64,000 nucleotides of DNA from Limimaricola variabilis (GTDB lineage: Bacteria; Pseudomonadota; Alphaproteobacteria; Rhodobacterales; Rhodobacteraceae), in contig NZ_JACIBX010000001.1 in the NCBI RefSeq assembly GCF_014195545.1, positions 557,104-621,103 of the forward strand. Reading direction: 5' to 3'. The position numbers and the translations under genes were made by a program. The notes under the pieces are model-generated. The model saw only the letters and a program-made list of their open reading frames with translations, made no database searches and was not told where the DNA came from. Below are positions 21,219 to 30,683 of this stretch, one piece after another (the stretch's first letter is position 1; each line of letters begins with the position of its first letter).

Positions 21219-21568
21219 ACCGGCAACAGCGCGACCGCGACGCGCCGCCCTTCCGACAGGAGCACGTTGTAGGTGCGGCAGGCCGCCGGCGTCGCCATCG
21301 TCTCGACGCCCAGACCCTCGGCCTCCAGCCGCTCGCGGAAGGCGCGCGGCGCATGGGCGATCTCGGTGCCGGTGCCCACGAAGAGCACGTCGACCCGGCC
21401 CACCAAGGCCAGGATAGCGTCGAGATCCTCGTAGCCGCCCCAACTCTTGAGCCCGGTCGGGGCGAGCGTCACCGCCCCTTCGACCACCTTCCCGCCGATC
21501 CGGAAAAAGCCCGGCCCGTAGCCGTCGATCGGCATCGAGTCGTCGTAGTCGATCTCGGTCATCCGCAT
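21215..21568 (-). CDS. Mth938-like domain (DUF498) protein
   Basis: 117 residues matching the Mth938/AMMECR-like small alpha-beta family (human homolog NDUFAF3), with YGPGFFRIGG, LVGRVDVLFVGTGTEI and TPAACRTYNVLLSEGRRVAVALLPV. The biochemical role in bacteria is not settled; in mitochondria the homolog aids complex I assembly. It sits between secF and ccmA and overlaps ccmA by 4 bp, so it is likely co-transcribed with both blocks. ATG 21568 or 21562 could be the start. Confidence 0.88.
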   Translation of the reverse strand: MRMTEIDYDDSMPIDGYGPGFFRIGGKVVEGAVTLAPTGLKSWGGYEDLDAILALVGRVDVLFVGTGTEIAHAPRAFRERLEAEGLGVETMATPAACRTYNVLLSEGRRVAVALLPV

Positions 21569-21622
21569 GGCGCCCTCTCCTTCACCAGCTCCCGGCCGTG
21601 CCGATCCGGCATGGCCGCAAGA

Positions 21623-22594
21623 TCACGCGTCGATATTGGCGAACTGCGTCCCCGCTTTGGGGTCGTCCTTCTTGTCCCAATCCCGCTTCACGCCGAGCAT
21701 CAGCACGATGTTCTTGGCAACGTAGATCGAGGAATAGGTGCCGACGATCACGCCCCAGAAGATCGCGAAGACGAAGCCGCGGATCACGTCGCCGCCCAGC
21801 ACCAGCAGCGCCAGAAGCGCCAGGAGCGTGGTGCCCGAGGTCATCACGGTCCGGCTCAGCGTCTCGTTGGCCGAGAGATTGAGCAGGGCGCGCAGCGGCA
21901 TGGTCTTGTACTTGCGCAGGTTCTCGCGCGCCCGGTCGAAGACGACGACGGTGTCGTTGATCGAGTAACCGACGATGGTCAGCAGCGCGGCGATGATCGC
22001 GAGGTCGAACTTGATCTGGAAGGCGGCGAAGATGCCGATGGTCAGCGTCACGTCATGGACCAGCGCCGCGATGGCGCCGACCGCGAACTGCCATTCGAAG
22101 CGCAGCCAGATGTAGAACAGGATCGCCGCGAGCGAACCGAGCACCGCGAAGATCGCGGACTGGATCAGCTCGCCCGAGACCTTGGGCCCGACGCTTTCGA
22201 CGCTCGGGAAGCTGACGGTCGGATCGACGCCCTGCAGCGCCGCCTCGACGGCGGCGATCGTCTCGGCTGAGACGCTCTCGGCGCCGTCCTGAGCCTGGAT
22301 GCGGACCGAGGCCACGTTCTTGTCGTCACCGAAGGAGGGGTCGAACACCTCGGTGATGATGACGTCGCCGAGGCCGAGTGGCGCGATGGCGTTGCGGTAC
22401 TCACCGACATCGACGGCGCTCTCGCTTTCGGTGCGGATGGTCGTACCGCCCTGGAAGTCGATGCCGAAGTTGAGGCCCAGCGCCAGCGCGGCGATGATGC
22501 TGACGACCATCGCCAGCACCGAGGCGCCGAAGGTGATCTTGGCAGCCCGGAAGAAGTCGATCTTGGTGTCGTCGGGTACGATGCGCAGCCGCAT
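21623..22594 (-). CDS. secF: Protein translocase subunit SecF
   Basis: 323 residues with six transmembrane helices and one large periplasmic loop after the first helix. It starts with the motif NFGIDFQGGT and has the SINDTVVVFDRARENL motif in the membrane half. With SecD it uses the proton gradient to pull exported proteins across the membrane. It follows secD by 1 bp. Confidence 0.97.
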   Translation of the reverse strand: MRLRIVPDDTKIDFFRAAKITFGASVLAMVVSIIAALALGLNFGIDFQGGTTIRTESESAVDVGEYRNAIAPLGLGDVIITEVFDPSFGDDKNVASVRIQAQDGAESVSAETIAAVEAALQGVDPTVSFPSVESVGPKVSGELIQSAIFAVLGSLAAILFYIWLRFEWQFAVGAIAALVHDVTLTIGIFAAFQIKFDLAIIAALLTIVGYSINDTVVVFDRARENLRKYKTMPLRALLNLSANETLSRTVMTSGTTLLALLALLVLGGDVIRGFVFAIFWGVIVGTYSSIYVAKNIVLMLGVKRDWDKKDDPKAGTQFANIDA

Positions 22595-22595
22595 G

Positions 22596-24260
22596 TCAGA
22601 CCTCGATGGTTTTGGGGCGGCGGCGTTCGAACCACATCACGATCAGCAGCCGCGTCACGAAGATCGCGGTGAAGACCGAGGTGAGGATGCCGAGGCCGAG
22701 GGTGACGGCGAAGCCGCGCACCGGGCCGGAGCCCACGAGAAACAGGATAAGCGCGGTGATCAGCGTGGTCACGTTGCCGTCGAGGATGGCCGAAAGCGCC
22801 TTTTCATAGCCCAGATCGATGGCACGGGCTGGCCCGCGCGCGGTCTTGAGCTCTTCGCGGATGCGCTCGTAGACAAGCACGTTGGCGTCGACCGCCATGC
22901 CCATGGTGAGCACGATCCCGGCGATGCCCGGCAGCGTCAGCGTGGCGCCGAGGATCGACAGCACCGCGAAGATCAGGATCATGTTGATGGTCAGCGCCAC
23001 GGTGGCGAAGACGCCGAACAGCCCATAGGTCAGGATCATGAAGACGATGACGGCGAGCGCGCCGACCATCGCAGCGAGCTTGCCTGCCTCGATGCTGTCC
23101 GCGCCGAGCTCCGGCCCGATCGTCCGCTCCTCGAGGAACTCGAGCCCTGCCGGCAGCGCGCCGGCACGCAGCAGAACGGCGAGCTGGGTCGATTCCTCGA
23201 CGGTGAAGTTGCCGGTGATGATGCCCGAGCCGCCGGGAATGTGGCTCTGGATGACGGGGGCGGAGATCACCTCCTCGTCGAGCACGATGGCGAAGGGCGA
23301 GCCGATGTTCTCGGCGGTGTAGTCGCCGAAGGCGCGCGCACCGGTCGGGTTGAAGCGGAAATTCACCGCCGGGCGACCGTTCTGGTCGAAGGCGGGCTGG
23401 GCGTCGACCAGCTCCTCGCCGGTGACGACCGGGTTGCGCTCAAGGATGTAATACACCCCCTGCTCGTCGAGCGAGGGCAGGATCTCGTTGTTGGGGCCGG
23501 GGTTCTCGTTGGCATCGGAGGTGCGCGACACGACCGGCTGGAAGGTCAGCTGCGCGGTGGTGCCGATGATCTCCTTGACCTCTTCGGCCGAGCCCACGCC
23601 CGGAACTTCGATCAGGATGCGGTCTTCACCCTGACGCTGGATGGTGGGCTCGCGGGTGCCGACCTCGTCGATCCGGCGGCGCACGATCTCGAGCGCCTGG
23701 CGGATGGTGCGGTCGTCGGTGGCGGCGCGCTCGGCCTCGCTCAGCGTGACGATGATCTCGGGCCCTTCGGCGCGCACGTCGATGTCGTTGGCGCCGCCGC
23801 CGGTCAGGCTCGCCACCGGGGTGGCGAGGCCGCGCACGATCTCGAGCGCGGTCGCGGCCTCGGAGGCCTCAGAGATGCGCACGCGCAACTCCGAGGGATC
23901 GCCGCCCTCTTCGCGGGTGACGAAGCCCACCTTGTCGCGCTGCGCGGCCAGCGCATCGCGGACTTCGGGCCACATCGCTTCCATGCGCGCGGCGTAGACC
24001 TCTTCGACCTGCACCTCGGCCAGGAGATGCGCGCCGCCGCGCAGGTCGAGGCCGAGATTGACCAGTCCGGAGGGCAGCCATTCGGGCCAGAGTCCGGCCT
24101 CGGCCTGCAATTCGGCGTCGGACAGGCCCGTTTCGATCACGGCGCGGGCGTCGTTCGACCGCTCGACTCTGTCATAGAACAGGTTCGGCAGGGCGAAGAG
24201 AAGCCCGCCCAGGCAGACCAGCCAGATCAGGGCCCTGCGCCAGGTGGGGATATGCATCAT
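22596..24260 (-). CDS. secD: Protein translocase subunit SecD
   Basis: 554 residues with a first membrane helix, a large periplasmic P1 domain (LGLDLRGGAHLLAEV start) and five C-terminal helices. These include the conserved GMAVDANVLVYERIREEL and the VTTLITALILFLVGSGPVRGFA regions. It is the partner of SecF and YajC. Two ATGs are adjacent at the start; the site GAGGACGACGACC precedes the first. Confidence 0.97.
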   Translation of the reverse strand: MMHIPTWRRALIWLVCLGGLLFALPNLFYDRVERSNDARAVIETGLSDAELQAEAGLWPEWLPSGLVNLGLDLRGGAHLLAEVQVEEVYAARMEAMWPEVRDALAAQRDKVGFVTREEGGDPSELRVRISEASEAATALEIVRGLATPVASLTGGGANDIDVRAEGPEIIVTLSEAERAATDDRTIRQALEIVRRRIDEVGTREPTIQRQGEDRILIEVPGVGSAEEVKEIIGTTAQLTFQPVVSRTSDANENPGPNNEILPSLDEQGVYYILERNPVVTGEELVDAQPAFDQNGRPAVNFRFNPTGARAFGDYTAENIGSPFAIVLDEEVISAPVIQSHIPGGSGIITGNFTVEESTQLAVLLRAGALPAGLEFLEERTIGPELGADSIEAGKLAAMVGALAVIVFMILTYGLFGVFATVALTINMILIFAVLSILGATLTLPGIAGIVLTMGMAVDANVLVYERIREELKTARGPARAIDLGYEKALSAILDGNVTTLITALILFLVGSGPVRGFAVTLGLGILTSVFTAIFVTRLLIVMWFERRRPKTIEV

Positions 24261-24297
24261 GGTCGTCGTCCTCTGGCGCGGGGCCGGATCAAAGGGA

Positions 24298-24582
24298 TCA
24301 GGCCTTGGCCGGTTCGGTCTTGGAGGTCACGGTGGCGATGGTCGAGCGGACCACGCGGACGGTCACGCCTTGGGCGATCTCGACCTCGATCTCGTTGCTT
24401 TCGTCGCGGACCTTCACGACCTTGCCGATCAGACCGCCCTGGGTGACCACCTGGTCGCCCCGGCGCAGCGCCGCGACCATGGCTTGATGCTCCTTCAGCT
24501 TCTTCTGCTGCGGGCGGATCAGGAAGAACCACATGATCGCGAAGATCAGGATCAGCGGGATAAAAGATTCGAGGCCTTGCAT
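24298..24582 (-). CDS. yajC: Preprotein translocase accessory subunit YajC
   Basis: 94 residues: one N-terminal membrane helix ([16 protein letters not shown]) followed by [11 protein letters not shown] and the conserved small cytoplasmic domain ([15 protein letters not shown]). It is the first gene of the yajC-secD-secF block, 37 bp before secD. Confidence 0.97.
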   Translation of the reverse strand: MQGLESFIPLILIFAIMWFFLIRPQQKKLKEHQAMVAALRRGDQVVTQGGLIGKVVKVRDESNEIEVEIAQGVTVRVVRSTIATVTSKTEPAKA

Positions 24583-24782
24583 GGCGGTCCTTTGTGTCGG
24601 TCCGGGGGCGCGTTCGGCCCCCTCCTTTGAAGTCGCGGCACCCTAATGCCGGCATGGTGGGTTGTCCACCGCGCGGCGCGGGCGGCCGTCGGACCGGTTT
24701 GGCGGTTCACAACGGCGTCGCTTCGGGTGCATATGGGGGCGGGCCACGGCCCCTACAAACCCAATCCGAAACGGACGAAATC

Positions 24783-26081
24783 ATGCACGACATCCGCGCC
24801 ATCCGCGACAATCCCGACGCCTTCGACGCCGCCCTGGCCCGCCGCGGCCTGTCCGGCGTCTCGTCGCGGATCCTGGCGCTCGATGACGCCCGCCGGGCCA
24901 AGATCCACGCCGCCGAGACCGCCAAGGCCGAGCAGAACCGCGCCTCCAAGGAAGTCGGCGCGGCCAAGGGTCGCGGGGACGAGGCCGAATTCGAACGGCT
25001 GCGCGCGCTGGTCGCGGAGAAGAAAGCCGAGATCGCCCGGCTGAACGAGGAGGCGCAGGCCGAGGACGCAGCACTGCGCGACCTGCTGCTGACGATCCCC
25101 AACCTGCCCGCCGACGACGTGCCCGCCGGCGCCGACGAGGACGACAATGTCGAGGTGAAACGTCACGGCACGCCGCGCCAGTTCAACTATGCGCCCAAGG
25201 AGCATTACGAGCTTCCCGCGGTGCAGCGCGGCATGGATTTCGAAGTGGCGGCGAAGCTGTCTGGCTCGCGCTTCGTGGTGCTGTCGGGCGGCGTCGCGCG
25301 GGTCCACCGGGCGCTGGCGCAGTTCATGCTCGACACCCATGTCGACGAGCATGGCCTGACCGAGACCATGACCCCCGTGCTGGTGCGCGAGGAGGCGATG
25401 ATCGGTACCGGCCAGCTGCCGAAATTCGGCGAGGACAGCTACCAGACCACGACCGGCTGGTGGCTGATCCCCACCGCCGAGGTGACGCTGACCAACCTCG
25501 TGGCCGACTGCATGGTCGAGGAGAGCTACCTGCCCCGCCGCTACGTGGCCGACACGCAGTGCTTCCGCTCGGAGGCAGGCAGCGCAGGGCGCGACACCTC
25601 CGGCATGCTTCGGCAGCACCAGTTCGAGAAGGTCGAGATGGTCTCCGTCACGCGTCCCGACGAGTCGGATGCCGAGCAGAAGCGGATGCTGGGCTGCGCC
25701 GAGGCGATCCTCGAGAAGCTCGGCCTGCCCTATCGCACCATGCTGCTCTGCGCGGGCGACATGGGCGCAGGCGCGCGCCGGACCTACGATATCGAGGTCT
25801 GGCTGCCCGGGCAGGACCGCTACCGCGAGATCAGCTCGGTCTCGACCTGCGGTGACTACCAGGCGCGGCGCATGAATGCCCGCTTCCGCCCCGAGGGCGG
25901 CGGCAAGCCCGAGTTCCTGCATACGCTCAACGGCTCGGGCCTTGCCGTGGGCCGCACCCTGATCGCGGTGCTGGAGAATGGCCAGGAGGAGGATGGCTCG
26001 GTCACCCTTCCCGAGGTGCTCCACCCCTATCTGGGCGGCCGCGGTCGGCTCACCGCCGAGGGCGAGCTGAGCCGCGACTGA
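24783..26081 (+). CDS. serS: Seryl-tRNA synthetase
   Basis: 432 residues. An N-terminal long antiparallel coiled coil (about 30-105) grips the tRNA-Ser variable arm. The class II catalytic core shows [21 protein letters not shown], the motif 2 loop [21 protein letters not shown] and the motif 3 region [22 protein letters not shown]. The start at 24783 fits the conserved [14 protein letters not shown]. It is divergent from yajC. Confidence 0.98.
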   Translation: MHDIRAIRDNPDAFDAALARRGLSGVSSRILALDDARRAKIHAAETAKAEQNRASKEVGAAKGRGDEAEFERLRALVAEKKAEIARLNEEAQAEDAALRDLLLTIPNLPADDVPAGADEDDNVEVKRHGTPRQFNYAPKEHYELPAVQRGMDFEVAAKLSGSRFVVLSGGVARVHRALAQFMLDTHVDEHGLTETMTPVLVREEAMIGTGQLPKFGEDSYQTTTGWWLIPTAEVTLTNLVADCMVEESYLPRRYVADTQCFRSEAGSAGRDTSGMLRQHQFEKVEMVSVTRPDESDAEQKRMLGCAEAILEKLGLPYRTMLLCAGDMGAGARRTYDIEVWLPGQDRYREISSVSTCGDYQARRMNARFRPEGGGKPEFLHTLNGSGLAVGRTLIAVLENGQEEDGSVTLPEVLHPYLGGRGRLTAEGELSRD

Positions 26082-26148
26082 ACGTCGCGCGCGACGAATG
26101 CCGCGCCGCCCGGTTGAACCGCCGGACGGCGCGGGGCGTAGTAGGGTC

Positions 26149-26850
26149 ATGAAAACCCTCATCGCCTGGGCCGTGCTCGCCCTGTCACTGGCCTTCGCGG
26201 CCGCGCCGCTGGTCACCTCGCCCTTCACCGGCTTCACCGCCGACCAGCTTCCCATCCCGCAGATCGACCCGCCGGTGCAGCCCGCCGGCTGGGCCTTCGC
26301 GATCTGGGGGCTGATCTATCTGTGGCTCATCGTCTCCGCCGCCTATGGGGTCTGGAAGCGTGCCGACGCCGATGACTGGCATCGCGCGCGACTGCCGCTC
26401 CTCGTCGCGCTCGGCGTCGGCACGCCATGGCTCGCCATCGCCAATACCAGCGCGATCTGGGCCACGATCACGATATTCCTCATGGCGGCGGGCGCGATCG
26501 GTGCCTTTCTCGCCGCACCCCGCCGCGACGTCTGGCTCGCCCGGGTGCCATTCGGGATCTTCGCGGGCTGGCTGTCGGCGGCGAGCTTCGTCAGCCTCGG
26601 CTCGATGGCGGCGGGATACGGGCTGGCCATGGGCCAGACCGGCTGGGCGATCCTGTGCGTGATCTTCGCCACCCTGCTGGCGCTCCTCGTGCAGTCGCGT
26701 CGGCCGCAGGCGGCGGAATACGGGCTGACGGTGGCTTGGGCGCTTGTGGCGATCGTCGCGGCCAATGGCCTGACAGTGCCGGGACTCGTCGCGCTCGCGA
26801 GCCTCGCCGCCGTGATCGGTGGCTTGGCACTAGCTCGAATCCACAAATGA
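26149..26850 (+). CDS. Multi-pass membrane protein, tryptophan-rich sensory (TspO/MBR)-like
   Basis: 233 residues with about seven hydrophobic helices. The sequence PVQPAGWAFAIWGLIYLWLI is like the tryptophan-rich first part of TspO/MBR relatives, but the protein is longer than the usual 160 residues. TspO-type proteins bind porphyrins and other ligands; the function of this longer branch is not known. ATG 26149 has GTAGGG just upstream. It follows serS by 67 bp and is closed by a hairpin. Confidence 0.7.
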   Translation: MKTLIAWAVLALSLAFAAAPLVTSPFTGFTADQLPIPQIDPPVQPAGWAFAIWGLIYLWLIVSAAYGVWKRADADDWHRARLPLLVALGVGTPWLAIANTSAIWATITIFLMAAGAIGAFLAAPRRDVWLARVPFGIFAGWLSAASFVSLGSMAAGYGLAMGQTGWAILCVIFATLLALLVQSRRPQAAEYGLTVAWALVAIVAANGLTVPGLVALASLAAVIGGLALARIHK

Positions 26851-26852
26851 AA

Positions 26853-26872
26853 AGAGCGCCTTGCGGCGCTCT
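26853..26872. terminator. Hairpin between convergent membrane-protein gene and der
   Basis: AGAGCGCC (26853-26860) pairs perfectly with GGCGCTCT (26865-26872) over the loop TTGC. An A-rich flank on the left gives a T-rich tail on the minus strand (CTTTTCATTTG), so it fits der best and may serve both genes. Confidence 0.7.
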
Positions 26873-26878
26873 CTTCGA

Positions 26879-28330
26879 TCAATCCTTGAGGTGCTTGCGC
26901 AGGCGCGAAGGCTGCGCCTTCTTGCGGCCCTTGTAGGGGTTCGCCTTGCCCTGATCGCGCAAATAGAGCCGGATCGGCGTGCCCGGCATGTCGAAATCTG
27001 CCCGCAAACCATTGACGAGATAGCGCGAATAGCTCTCAGGCACGGCATCGGGATGCGAGGTCATGATCACGAAGGCCGGCGGACGCGTCTTGACCTGCGT
27101 GGCGTAGCGCATCTTGATCCGGCGGCCGCCCGGGGCCGGCGGCGGGTGCTGTTCCAGCATGCCGACGAGCCAACGGTTCAGCTGCGCGGTCGAAACGCGG
27201 CGGTTCCAGACCTCGTGCGCGCGCAGGATCGCGTCGTGCAGCCGCTCGAGGCCGCGTCCGGTCTTGGCCGACACCGTCACCAGCGGCGCACCGCGCAGCT
27301 GCGGCAGCAGCCGCTCGAAGCTTTCCTTGAGTTCGCGCAGCTTGTCCTGCTTCTCGTCCTCGAGGTCCCACTTGTTGACGGCGATGACCACGGCACGGCC
27401 CTCGCGTTCGGCGAGGTCGGCGATGCGCAGGTCCTGCTGCTCGAACGGGATCTCCACGTCAAGCAGCACCACCACGACCTCGGCGAACTTGACGGCCCGG
27501 AGGCCGTCGGAGACCGACATCTTCTCGAGCTTTTCCTGCACCCGCGCCTTCTTGCGCATGCCGGCGGTGTCGAAGATCCGGAACGGCGTGCCGTTCCAGT
27601 CGATCGCGAGCGAGATCGCGTCGCGGGTGATGCCGGCTTCGGGCCCGGTCAGCAGACGCTCCTCGCCGAGGATCTTGTTGATCAGCGTGGATTTGCCGGC
27701 ATTTGGCCGACCCACCACCGCGACCTGGAGCGGCCGCTCGGGGGTCGGCGCGAAGGGGGCGTCCCCGTCGGTCTCGCCCTCTTCGTCGACGTCGATATCC
27801 ATGACCGGCGCGCTTTCCTCGGCGCGGGCCTCGAACTCGCCCGCCAGCGGCTGAAGCTGCGCGAGCAGGTCGCTCATGCCTTCGCCATGCTCGGCGGACA
27901 GGCCGATCGGCTCGCCCAGACCCAGCGCATAGGCCTCGATCAGGCCGCCCGCGCCCGCGCGCCCCTCGGCCTTGTTGGCGGCGAGGATGACGTGCTTGGC
28001 CCGCTTGCGCAGGATATCGGCGAAGATCTCGTCGGCGGGCAGAACGCCCGCGCGCGCGTCGATCATGAACAGGCAGACATCGGCCATGTCGACGGCGCGC
28101 TCGGTCAGCCGCCGCATCCGGCCCTGCAGGCTTTCGTCGGTGGCGACCTCGAGGCCGGCGGTATCGATCACCGTGAACCGCAGCGGTCCAAGCTTCGCAG
28201 GCCCCTCGCGTAGGTCGCGGGTGACGCCGGGCTGGTCGTCCACCAACGCCAGCTTGCGCCCGACAAGGCGGTTGAACAGCGTGGACTTGCCGACATTGGG
28301 CCGTCCGACGATGGCGAGGGTGAAGCTCAT
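26879..28330 (-). CDS. der: Ribosome biogenesis GTPase Der (EngA)
   Basis: 483 residues with the unique double GTPase layout. The first G domain has its P-loop GRPNVGKS at residues 9-16. A second has GRPNAGKST near 207, and a C-terminal KH-like domain follows (about 380-470). An acidic linker (about 170-195) joins the G domains. It is needed for 50S subunit assembly. The C-terminus ends in a basic tail, as in other Der proteins. It is downstream of bamB in the same direction, an arrangement common in many bacteria. Confidence 0.98.
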   Translation of the reverse strand: MSFTLAIVGRPNVGKSTLFNRLVGRKLALVDDQPGVTRDLREGPAKLGPLRFTVIDTAGLEVATDESLQGRMRRLTERAVDMADVCLFMIDARAGVLPADEIFADILRKRAKHVILAANKAEGRAGAGGLIEAYALGLGEPIGLSAEHGEGMSDLLAQLQPLAGEFEARAEESAPVMDIDVDEEGETDGDAPFAPTPERPLQVAVVGRPNAGKSTLINKILGEERLLTGPEAGITRDAISLAIDWNGTPFRIFDTAGMRKKARVQEKLEKMSVSDGLRAVKFAEVVVVLLDVEIPFEQQDLRIADLAEREGRAVVIAVNKWDLEDEKQDKLRELKESFERLLPQLRGAPLVTVSAKTGRGLERLHDAILRAHEVWNRRVSTAQLNRWLVGMLEQHPPPAPGGRRIKMRYATQVKTRPPAFVIMTSHPDAVPESYSRYLVNGLRADFDMPGTPIRLYLRDQGKANPYKGRKKAQPSRLRKHLKD

Positions 28331-28378
28331 CTCAGGGTCTTTCGCGTGCGGAAGACGGCCCCATACACCGAACCGGCG

Positions 28379-29683
28379 TCAACGGAAAGCGGCAACCGCC
28401 CCGTCGGAGGTCGTCACGTAGAGAACGCCGCCGGCAACCACCGGGGCCGCCGCCGCGCCGCCGGCCAACGGCACCGAGGCGAGCAGCTGCCCCGAGACCG
28501 GATCGAACTGCCGCAGCGCGCCGTCCGAGCCGGCCACGATCAGGCGGCCGCCAGCCAGCAGCGGTCCGTAATGGGCAAAGCGCGTGCCGCGACGCAGCAG
28601 GCCGCCGGGCTCGCCCTCGGGCAGGTCGACCCGCCAGATAGCGGCGCCGGTCGCGGCATCCGCCCGGACCAGCTGATTCACGTCGTTGAGGAAAAACAGC
28701 GCTCCGCCAGCCGGCACGACCGGGCCGATCGCGCCGTCGGTAACGCTCCAGATCGTCTCGCCGGTGAAATCGTCGAGCGCCGAGAGACGTCCAGAGGCGT
28801 TGCCGGCATAGACGCGGCCATCCTCGATCACCGGATCGCCCGAAATCCCGCTCGCCGCCCGCGCGGCTGCCGTGCCGGGCCTGCGGCCCGCGACGACCGC
28901 CGACCAGCGCTGCCGACCGCCTTCGGGGAAGACGCCGACCACTTCACCGGAGGTGAAGGGGAACACGGCGAGATCACCGCTGACGGAGGGACCGGCGCCA
29001 CCATCGTAGCGCGCCACGTCCTCGACGCCGCTCAGGCGCCACTTCACCTTGCCGCTCTGCCCGTCGATCGCGAGACCGGTACCGTTGCGGGCCACTACAT
29101 AGACCGTGTCGCCGGAGATCGCCGGGGCGCCGGCGCCCGGTGCGCCCAGATCCTGGGTCCAGAGCCGCGCACCGGTCGCCGCGTCGAGCGCGACCAGCTC
29201 GCCAAAGCCGGTGACCGCATAGAGCCGTGCGCCATCTGTGGCGAGGCCGCCGCCCGAGGCCTGACCGGGACGGTCGGCGGCGGGCACGAGATCGCGGTGC
29301 CACAGCGGCGCGCCACCTGTGGTGAGTGCCGTCACGCCGGCTTCGGCGTCCATGGCAAACACCCGGCCGCCGGCCACGACCGGCTCGGCGGTGATGCGGA
29401 TGCGACGGGTTTCGGCAGCACCGATGGGGGTGCGGAACAGCGGGGTCAGTGTGCCCGACAGCGCCGGGTGGGCGATGTCGCGATCGGCCTCGCCGCCGCG
29501 TTGCGGCCAGGCCGCGTTGACGACCGGTGCCGCGAGCGCCAGCGGCGTGGCGCTGCCGCCCGCCTGCTGTGCAGCACCCGGAAGGGCGACGCCGATGCGG
29601 GCGCCGGGCAGGATCTCGTCGGGCTGGCTGCAACCCGCGAGAAGCGCGAGCGCTCCCACCTTGATGACTCCGCTGCGACGCAT
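28379..29683 (-). CDS. bamB: Outer membrane assembly lipoprotein BamB (PQQ-repeat beta-propeller)
   Basis: 434 residues. The first 18 form a lipoprotein signal peptide with lipobox LLAGC. The rest is a beta-propeller of repeated blades (AAWPQRGG, then repeats such as DAATGARLW, DGQSGKVKWRL, DFTGETIWSV, DAATGAAIWRV). BamB assists BamA in inserting outer membrane proteins. ATG 29683 has GAGGGG upstream and gives a normal signal peptide. An in-frame ATG at 29743 overlaps the stop of the upstream TPR gene (ATGA), but would put 20 polar residues before the signal. Confidence 0.92.
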   Translation of the reverse strand: MRRSGVIKVGALALLAGCSQPDEILPGARIGVALPGAAQQAGGSATPLALAAPVVNAAWPQRGGEADRDIAHPALSGTLTPLFRTPIGAAETRRIRITAEPVVAGGRVFAMDAEAGVTALTTGGAPLWHRDLVPAADRPGQASGGGLATDGARLYAVTGFGELVALDAATGARLWTQDLGAPGAGAPAISGDTVYVVARNGTGLAIDGQSGKVKWRLSGVEDVARYDGGAGPSVSGDLAVFPFTSGEVVGVFPEGGRQRWSAVVAGRRPGTAAARAASGISGDPVIEDGRVYAGNASGRLSALDDFTGETIWSVTDGAIGPVVPAGGALFFLNDVNQLVRADAATGAAIWRVDLPEGEPGGLLRRGTRFAHYGPLLAGGRLIVAGSDGALRQFDPVSGQLLASVPLAGGAAAAPVVAGGVLYVTTSDGAVAAFR

Positions 29684-29739
29684 GGCTGCCCCTCGCCTCT
29701 GTTGTTTATGCTGCGCGACCTGTCCCGGCCGCTTGTCGT

Positions 29740-30414
29740 TCATTCGCTCGGGGCCACCGGACGGGCCGCCGTCTCGGGCGTCACGCCCAGCGCGACCATC
29801 AGGCTTGTGGCGCGGTCGCGCAAGTCTCCAGTTGCCTCGGCATCCTCGACGATCGCGCGCAATTGTTCGATGGCGGCCTCGGTGTCGCCCTGCTCCAGCC
29901 GGACCAGCGCGATCTGCTCGAGCGCCAGCATGCGCAGCGGCGCGCCGGGCGATGCCAGCGCCTCGAGCGCCATCAGCCGGTCCTCGGCGGTGCGCTCGGA
30001 GTCGATCAGCAGCGACTTCAGCGCCGCGATGTCGCGGTAGATCTCTGGCGTCTCGCCATGGCCCGCCAGCGCGTCGAGCGTCGCGACGGCGGCCGCGCTT
30101 TCGCCGGCTGCCTGCTGCTCGGCGGCCAGCGCCAGCGCCGCCACAGGGGCGCCCGGCTCGGCCTGGGCCACCGGCTCGAGCGCCGCGACGCGGGCCGCGG
30201 CGTCCGGCTCGGCCAGCGCCGCGCGCAGCGCATCGCCGCGGGCCTGCGCCTGCGCCTCGATCTGCGAGCGGCGCCATTCCCAAGCGGCGGCGCCGCCGAC
30301 GATCAGCAGCACGATGACGAGGCCGATCCAGCCATAGCGGCGCAGATATCCGAACAGCCGGTCGCGCCGGACCTCTTCGCTGACTTCGTCGATGAAGCTG
30401 TCGGGATTGCTCAC
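29740..30414 (-). CDS. TPR-like membrane-anchored protein (YfgM-type)
   Basis: 224 residues. A short cytoplasmic N-terminus (FIDEVSEEVRRDRLFGYLRRYGW) precedes one membrane helix (about 30-46, IGLVIVLLIVGGAAAWEW). An Ala-rich helical-repeat periplasmic domain follows. This matches the YfgM/DUF2133-type proteins encoded just upstream of bamB, which associate with the Sec translocon and periplasmic chaperones. The order TPR-bamB-der is conserved in many proteobacteria. Confidence 0.87.
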   Translation of the reverse strand: MSNPDSFIDEVSEEVRRDRLFGYLRRYGWIGLVIVLLIVGGAAAWEWRRSQIEAQAQARGDALRAALAEPDAAARVAALEPVAQAEPGAPVAALALAAEQQAAGESAAAVATLDALAGHGETPEIYRDIAALKSLLIDSERTAEDRLMALEALASPGAPLRMLALEQIALVRLEQGDTEAAIEQLRAIVEDAEATGDLRDRATSLMVALGVTPETAARPVAPSE

Positions 30415-30577
30415 GCCTGGTTCCCCTCGGGTTGCGCCGTGGCGCTGTGTCCTTCGTACGAACGCCCATGGCGCCGCGGCTGCTCTCGTTCCGGCCCGTC
30501 TTATCGCAAGCCCGACCGGGGCGACAAGACCCGCCGGCCGGTTCCCGTGGCGCCATGTCGCGGGTCAAGCTTGACGA

Positions 30578-30606
30578 TTGAGCGAAAGCGGATGTCGGCC
30601 TATTCT
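30578..30606 (+). promoter_or_regulatory. Promoter of the RND efflux operon
   Basis: TTGAGC (30578-30583), 17-bp spacer, TATTCT (30601-30606), 78 bp upstream of the adaptor ATG. An 18-bp palindrome overlaps the -10 box. Confidence 0.6.
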
Positions 30607-30622
30607 GAACCGGGCGGTTCAG
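30605..30622. promoter_or_regulatory. 18-bp perfect palindromic operator at the RND promoter
   Basis: CTGAACCG-GG-CGGTTCAG: two perfect 8-bp arms with a 2-bp centre, overlapping the -10 box and the presumed transcription start. This is a typical repressor position for TetR-family control of efflux. A closely related sequence lies in the promoter of the MFS pump (36855-36872). No repressor gene is next to either. Confidence 0.65.
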
Positions 30623-30683
30623 CCTCGTGATCGCCCGCGACGGCCGCCCGACCGCCGGGCGGGCTTTCCCGGAAGGACGAGAG

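Noticed and set aside
22299..24446. 715-codon frame opposite secD-secF
   Set aside because: Composition rich in Asp, Gly, His and Arg is the reverse image of secDF codons; no family features.
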